Source of the DNA: Boswellia sacra
Taxonomy: Eukaryota; Streptophyta; Magnoliopsida; Sapindales; Burseraceae
NCBI GenBank assembly: GCA_013180625.2
Contig: SNVD02009743.1
Coordinates: forward strand, 310,001-374,000
Length of the DNA stretch: 64,000 nt
Direction: 5' to 3'
In this document: piece by piece, positions 58,991-64,000 of the stretch
Layout of the letters: each line of letters starts with the position of its first letter
Numbering within the stretch: the first letter of the stretch is position 1
Notes under the pieces: model-generated
What the model was told of the DNA's origin: nothing
The model's database searches: none
The model's input: only the letters and a program-made list of their open reading frames with translations
Program-made: the position numbers and the translations under genes

Positions 58991-59419
58991 AAAAACTTCT
59001 TTATGTTTCTTTAATAATTTTTCAAATTTCTCTCTCTCTTTATGAGTTATATCAAGTGCAATGCATATGTTCTTAAGTTTTTTTATTGTTCCAAGATTAA
59101 TGTCATGAGTTTGAATGGTATAATTTCAAATATGCTAGTGAAATACAAATTATAATGCAAAATGCCATTAGGAAAGACATCAAAAAAGCAAGCAAAATTA
59201 TTCTTCTTTGTATTAAACTTTGAAACATAAATAATGTCCTCTTCATTGAAGAGGTTGGGTACAAATATATCTTCATAAATGCACTTTTAGTTCCTTCCTC
59301 GATGAAAAAAGCTAGGTCGATAGACGGGCCCATTGGCGATGCTTGTCCTTGAGGCTTCTCCTTTTAATGGTCATCTTCTCTATCTTTCCCACGAAGTCAT
59401 TTCTCTTAGAGACTCCTAC

Positions 59420-59824
59420 CTAGAGGATATCTCTAAAGATCTCAAATTCGGGCTTCAACATTCCCTTGAAAACCCATGTTTCAGCAGCTCTTACATACTT
59501 TGTATCTTGGGCCTTGACAAATTTGAGGAATTTCTCTTTCTTGGGCTCAACATCTTCTTCTTTCCCATCAAATTCATAGCCCAACCCTCTTATAGAGGTC
59601 TGACCTTTGAATTCTGGAAAAGATGGTAGGCCGCGTCCATTTCTCCCTAGTCCAGTTCCTGGCATATGCCCTTGTTTCTTCATTATTCCAATAATGATTG
59701 AGCTGACTTGGCCAATCACGGCTCCTTGAAAGGCACCCATGTAAGGTATTTCTCCAACCTTCACACTAAAAGCAGCTGGTGCAGTTGTTGAGGCTGCATG
59801 AATGGTTACGATATCGCCATCCAC
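59420..59824 (-). pseudogene. G-patch-like segment of the Tat-type element
   Basis: An open stretch of 134 codons between protease and RT. It contains GHMPGTGLGRNGRG and IRGLGYEFDGKEED, the glycine spacing of a G-patch. Such a motif occurs between PR and RT in many Tat-lineage and some retroviral polyproteins and is thought to bind RNA or RT. A stop just upstream separates it from the protease stretch. Confidence 0.65.
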
Positions 59825-59839
59825 ATTGAATCGAATTTT

Positions 59840-60322
59840 CTAATGTAAAGTGAAAGGAACTCCTCCTAGCGGATGAAACCATGCTCGTCCCAATAAGGCA
59901 ACAAATGTGATCGGAATGTCAAGGATTGTGAATTTTGTCATCATTTCAATCGGTCCAGTCTTTACTAAAGCTTTGAAAATCACGATAGCACTCTTCTTTG
60001 AGTCATCATGAGACTTGATCACCATCTCACAAACATCAAGCTCATCTTCACTGACTCCGTACTTGTGCAATATCTTCATAGGCATAATATTAATGGCAGA
60101 CCTATCATCTACCATGATACAGGGAGACGTCTTCCCACCAATCTCTATGATGATGAAAAATGGCTTATTATGGTTTCTCCATTTGAATGGTAGATCTTCA
60201 TCCGTAAAGGTGATTTTTCCTCTTTCTCTTACCCCCTTGGGTGTTCCTCTAGTCAAGGCAGTCAACATTTCACTAGTGGTGGCAGCCATCGATATCTTTA
60301 CCTCCGTCAAGGCCTTCACCAT
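59840..60322 (-). pseudogene. Tat-type aspartic protease
   Basis: Open for 160 codons. The catalytic region reads CIMVDDRSAINIMPMKILHK; relatives have D-x-G-S-A-x-N, so the Gly is replaced by Arg here. A flap-like TFVALLGRAWFHPLGGVPF follows. It lies between gag and the G-patch segment, the usual gypsy order. Confidence 0.75.
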
Positions 60323-60337
60323 GGCTTTTCTATGCTT

Positions 60338-62218
60338 TTAGGATGATATAAGTAGATCCCAAATGTTAGCGCTCACTTGAGTTTTCTTCAATCGTTTGAT
60401 CATTTGATCCTCTACTTCTTTAACTTCTTCATTGGCAACTTCTTTACTTTTCTTAACTGTCTTCTCAGTTAGTTTCTCCTTTTCCTTCCCATGGTAAAAT
60501 CTACCACTCCTTATCACTCCTTGGACATTCTCTCTCTTACCCCTGAGTGTTTCTTCCTCATGTGTTGCTCCCTCAATTCTCACTTCCTTTTCTTCATTGC
60601 TATTAAAGTCAGCCCAAAAGTTTGGAAGGGTCTTGACTTTAGGGATATCATCCCAAATCCCCATAACTCTTACTTCCTTACACCTTCTAGGTAAGCTCTC
60701 TCTCCTCACAAGACTCTCATCTTATTTCCTTTTCTTAGCTTTACTACCCTTGTTCACCTTGAGTCTCTTAGATGGTAGGCTTTTTCTAGCCCCTTTTCTA
60801 GCCATCCATTTCTTGGCAGAGGAGTTTGATGACGTGGGCTTCTTTTTCTTTTTCGTTCTTTTAGGGCTCTTCTTCTTGGTTACTAAGATTCACAAGTTCG
60901 GGCTCTAGGCCTCGCTTGACCCCTTTCACTGTAATTTTAGTCCATCCACATTTCTTGGTGTAAATTTTGGCTGTCAATAGAAGCAATTCATGACTTGCTC
61001 CTCAGTTAAGCCTGATCTAAACATGTTGGTTAATGGAGGAGGCACCCTGTTGTTAGGCAATAGGTTGCTTCTTGTGTTGGGCTCATATGTCTTTGGGTCA
61101 GGAATCTGGTCCTTATCAATCAAATCTTGGATCTCATGGCCAAGGCGAGTGTAATCATCAGTCTTGTGACCAGTCATTTGATAGAATTCGCATTTCTCAT
61201 GGTGCCTCTAATTCCTTGGTAGTGGGTTTGGAAGCTCTCTCAGCGACAATGGTTGCAAGATCCCTTTAGCTCTCAATCTTGCAAAGATTTTGAAAAGTGG
61301 CCTTCCCAAACGACTGAATTTTCTTTATGGAGCAACTACTTTCACCTCTATGTGCTTTGTGCTAGGCCCACTAAGTTGGTGATATTGCCCTTGATTTCTT
61401 CGAAGGTAGCCATGAGTGCTTCTCTTCTGTCTATACTCCAATTCTTCTATTTGGATGCCTAAGTCATATAAATCTTCAAATATTTTGATAGGGAAACCTG
61501 CCAACCTATCACTGATGAAAGCATGGGCTCCATTGATCACCATTCGGACCTAGTCCTTCTCTACAGAACTGGTGGTCATTTTAGCTACCTTAGCCCTCCA
61601 ACACTTCAAAAGAGTCTCATTGGGTTTTTGTCTGGTCGTTTCCAAATCCCTCAACATTACCCTCAGTTGGGTGTTGTGGCGGTACTGTTCCACGAATTAT
61701 TAGGAAAGTTCCTCTTAATCTTCTCGAACTCTCTTTAGGAGGTCATGATACCATGCTATCGTGTCATCTTCTAAGAATATCATGAAGTGTTTTAGTATAT
61801 GCTCATTCGTCAAAGAAATAGTGGCTACATATTGCCTTAAATGTGTTTTGGGATTTCCTTCTCAATTAAACTTAGGCAAGTCTGGTAGACGAAACTTTGA
61901 AGGTAACTCTTGGTCTCTCATAACTAAGATGTCGTCTAGGTCTTTGACCCCTTTCAATCCCTTATTCTTCAAAAGGGAATGGACCTTTTCCATGTCTTTG
62001 GCCAATTCAGATTCTTCATGGTTGATTGGGCTCTTCCCCCTATTTCTGCCTTAGCTAGCTTCACCATCAACATCACCATTACCTTTAGATGGAGATTGGC
62101 TAATGCGGTTGGGCCCATTCTGTAAAGCTTCAATAAGTTGGGCCATTTACAGTTAGAGCGTGGTGATATCAGGCCTTACTTGAGCCATTTTAGCATTGTT
62201 GTTATTGGGTGTAGCCAT
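60338..62218 (-). pseudogene. Tat-type gag, broken
   Basis: The start is the ATG at 62218 (MATPNNNNAKMAQ). After stops comes a capsid region: KFRLPDLPKFN, NEHILKHFMIFLEDDTIAWYH (62000-61750), and QLRVMLRDLETTRQKPNE (about 61665-61610). In the open stretch 61543-61325 there is VINGAHAFISDRLAG. A CEFYQMTGHKTDDY knuckle-like segment (CX2-H type) lies near 61195-61150. A Lys/Glu-rich tail follows to 60338. Many stops and frameshifts are present. Confidence 0.75.
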
Positions 62219-62665
62219 CTCATAAATGATTCCTCTTGCCTTGTCAAATGACCACCTCAACTAACCCAAGCTATGATTGCTGCAAAACAAAGGTGTTAAT
62301 ACTATGCATGCATACATGGATGCATGATATGATGTATGCTGCATAGACACGCTTTCAGCCTTCCAACCTTATTCCTCCCATACATTTGAGGTCGAGTCTA
62401 TTTTCCTAAGATTTTTGGTTTCATTCCTAAGACATCAGCATAGGATGTGAAAATGCGAGATTCTCTCCCGTAATTCTAACATTCATTGTTGATGTTGGAT
62501 TTTTCATGATTATCATAGCATAGTTTTCAAAACATCATGATAACCTCAATTCATGGCATATGTTCCCATTTTATTCTTATGGGTGACTTGACATATGGCA
62601 TTTGTTCATGGTTTCTTTAGGTTTCGAGTTGATGTTATTCTAATCATGGGAAATTTACATCCATA
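62219..62665. other. Leader region of the Tat-type element
   Basis: Non-coding sequence upstream of gag (minus orientation), with repeated ATGCATG/ATGATATG words near 62305-62340. It is cut at 62666 by a second copy of the LTR family seen at 55049. Confidence 0.55.
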
Positions 62666-64000
62666 TGTTGACCCAGGTATGGCAACCCAAGAGGGGGGGT
62701 GAATTGGGTTTTTATTTATCAAAACAGATTTAGAAAACTTTTCTTGAAAGTTCAAAATTAGTTCACTCTTTCTTTGAGAATAAAGGTGAAGAAGATGAAA
62801 TTAGAAGTGATCTAAGATGTAATCAAGAGAATAGCAATAATGAACAATTACAAGTGCAAGTAAATGTAAAGAGTATAGGGATAGAGAGAGTGCAAACTCA
62901 ATTTACGTGGTTCGACAAACCTTGCCTACGTCCACGGGCTCCTAGCTCCACGAGCTAAGCTTTCCACTAAGTTGTAAAAATCTTTACAACTTGCTTGATA
63001 AACAACCTGACCAAGACTTTTTCCTTCAACCATTGATAACACCACAGCAAGAATTCTTCTTGATGAACAACCTCACCAAGGCAACTTCCTTCAACTCTTG
63101 ATAACACCACACCAAGAGTTCTTCTTGATGAACAACCTCACCAAGGCAACTTCCTTCAACTCTTGATAACACCACAACAAGAGTTCTTCTTGATGAACAA
63201 CCTCACCAAGGCAACTTCCTTCAACTCTTGATAACACCACACCAAGAGTTCTTCTTGATGAACAACCTCACCAAGGCAACTTCCTTCAACTCTTGATAAC
63301 ACCACACCAAGAGTTCTCTTGATGAACAACCTCACCAAGGAAAGAGTTCTCTCAAGGATAACTTTTATCCTTTACAAGAAGATCTCACTCTCATCACAAT
63401 ACAAGAACAAAGAAAATTTTTACAACAAAAGTACAACTCTCTTCAAAGAGTAGATAAAGAATATAAAAGCTCTCTAGACTTGATATTTCTTTTTTTTTTC
63501 TTGATAGATTCTTCTCTTCTTCTTGCTCTTTGTTGAATGCATGGGAGAATGACTCCTTTTATAAGTAAATGGGATGAACTTAATCAAGTGAAGACACCAA
63601 CCCCAAATTTTCTGCCCACCATAAAAACTATAATTTTATCTGCCATTTTTGTTAATGTTTCGTTTGAAATTTGAAAATATGTAAAACATAAAGATCTGAA
63701 CAATTGAATAAGCTTTCCAACGCATCAAGAACCAAGTCATTTCGATATCTGTAGCTCAAGATATGGCTAAAACACCATTCGGTACTCATGTGACTTGATT
63801 TTTCTTTCTTGTGTCAGTCCATCAAATTGAATGATAATTCTGTCAGCCTTCCGTTTGAAATTTGAATTTATTCAAAACATAAAAGATCTCTATATTTGAA
63901 TAAAATTTCCAAAACATTAAGAATCAAAGCATTTGGATATCTCTATCTTAAGATATGGCTAAAACACCGTTTGGTGCTCATGTGAGTTGATTTTTCTTCT
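62666..64000. mobile_element. Second copy of the 55-kb LTR family, leaving the window
   Basis: Begins TGTTGACCCAGGTATGGC after CCATA and stays collinear with 55049-56370 to the window end, including the TTTACGTGGTTCG motif and both tandem arrays. Whether it is a solo LTR or the first LTR of a full element cannot be seen. Confidence 0.8.
63033..63345. repeat. 65-base tandem repeat, five units, in the second LTR copy
   Basis: Units start at 63033, 63098, 63163, 63228 and 63293. The period is exactly 65 bases, with the same unit as at 55403-55660 but one more copy. The internal units are nearly identical to each other. Confidence 0.92.

Larger units (their letters stand above)
34975..64000 (-). 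mobile_element. Large Tat-lineage gypsy retrotransposon, split by two insertions (inferred extent)
   Basis: A minus-strand gag (about 62218-60974), PR, G-patch, RT-RNase H, second RNase H and integrase run from 62.2 to 54.06 kb. Left of integrase come plus-strand plant-mobile-domain ORFs, tandem repeats, and an LTR starting TGTAGACAC at 36748. Tat-lineage elements are known for a second RNase H, extra ORFs and tandem repeats between pol and the 3' LTR, so one element is the simplest reading. An Athila-type element (38872-50104) and a solo LTR (55049-56877) are later insertions. The 5' LTR must lie right of the window or be lost. Confidence 0.5.

Noticed and set aside
57464..61269. Several plus-strand ORFs of 60-108 codons over 57-61 kb
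   Set aside because: They are antisense shadows of the Tat-type RNase H, RT, protease and gag frames.
63156..63338. 60-codon minus-strand ORF with internal repeats
   Set aside because: It is only the translation of the 65-base tandem repeat.

Overview
The window is nuclear DNA of a flowering plant, almost certainly a eudicot. It is AT-rich, has a GT-AG-spliced SBP-box gene with a miR156 target site, and is filled with plant-type transposons (SIRE-like Ty1/copia, Athila and Tat-type Ty3/gypsy, MULE, hAT and MITEs). The species cannot be named from the sequence. Only one gene looks intact: an SPL6-like transcription factor on the minus strand (coding exons 7947-8557, 6537-6673, 3588-4336). A few bases at the left edge may be the last exons of an unidentified plus-strand gene.

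Layout. 1-3.3 kb: intergenic DNA with TA microsatellites. 3.3-8.9 kb: the SPL6-like gene. 8.9-11.4 kb: sequence in which I see no gene. 11.4-15.8 kb: small DNA transposons with readable ends: a 907-bp hAT-like element with a perfect 8-bp duplication, a Tourist-like MITE, a MULE-type foldback MITE with a perfect 9-bp duplication, and a larger foldback array carrying a second hAT-like insertion. 15.8-24.9 kb: a decayed minus-strand SIRE-like copia element (gag, protease, integrase, RT, RNase H, extra ORF) with one truncated LTR. 24.9-30.2 kb: debris of a MULE with transposase and a DUF1985-like fragment. 31.2-34.9 kb: remnant of a plus-strand copia element.

34.9-64 kb is best read as one very large minus-strand Tat-lineage gypsy element. 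It has an LTR near 35-36.75 kb, tandem-repeat-rich DNA, antisense plant-mobile-domain ORFs, then IN, second RNase H, RT-RNase H, G-patch, PR and gag ending near 62.2 kb. It is split by two later insertions. One is an 11.2-kb Athila-type element (38872-50104, TSD CCACA). The other is a 1.83-kb solo LTR (55049-56877, TSD ATATGT). A second copy of that LTR type starts at 62666 and leaves the window.

The most unusual content lies inside the Athila-type element. Between pol and the 3' LTR, where relatives carry an env-like ORF, it has two extra genes. The first (45893-46441) is a small basic, cysteine-cluster ORF that resembles the nucleic-acid-binding proteins of carlavirus-type plant RNA viruses. 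The second (46760-47359) is an intronless copy of a cytokinin-activating LONELY GUY (LOG) gene with a TATA-like box just upstream. In this copy the first has two in-frame stops and the second has one, with no frameshifts. This suggests that a parent element carried working versions. Family calls rest on motifs read by eye; no database search was run.
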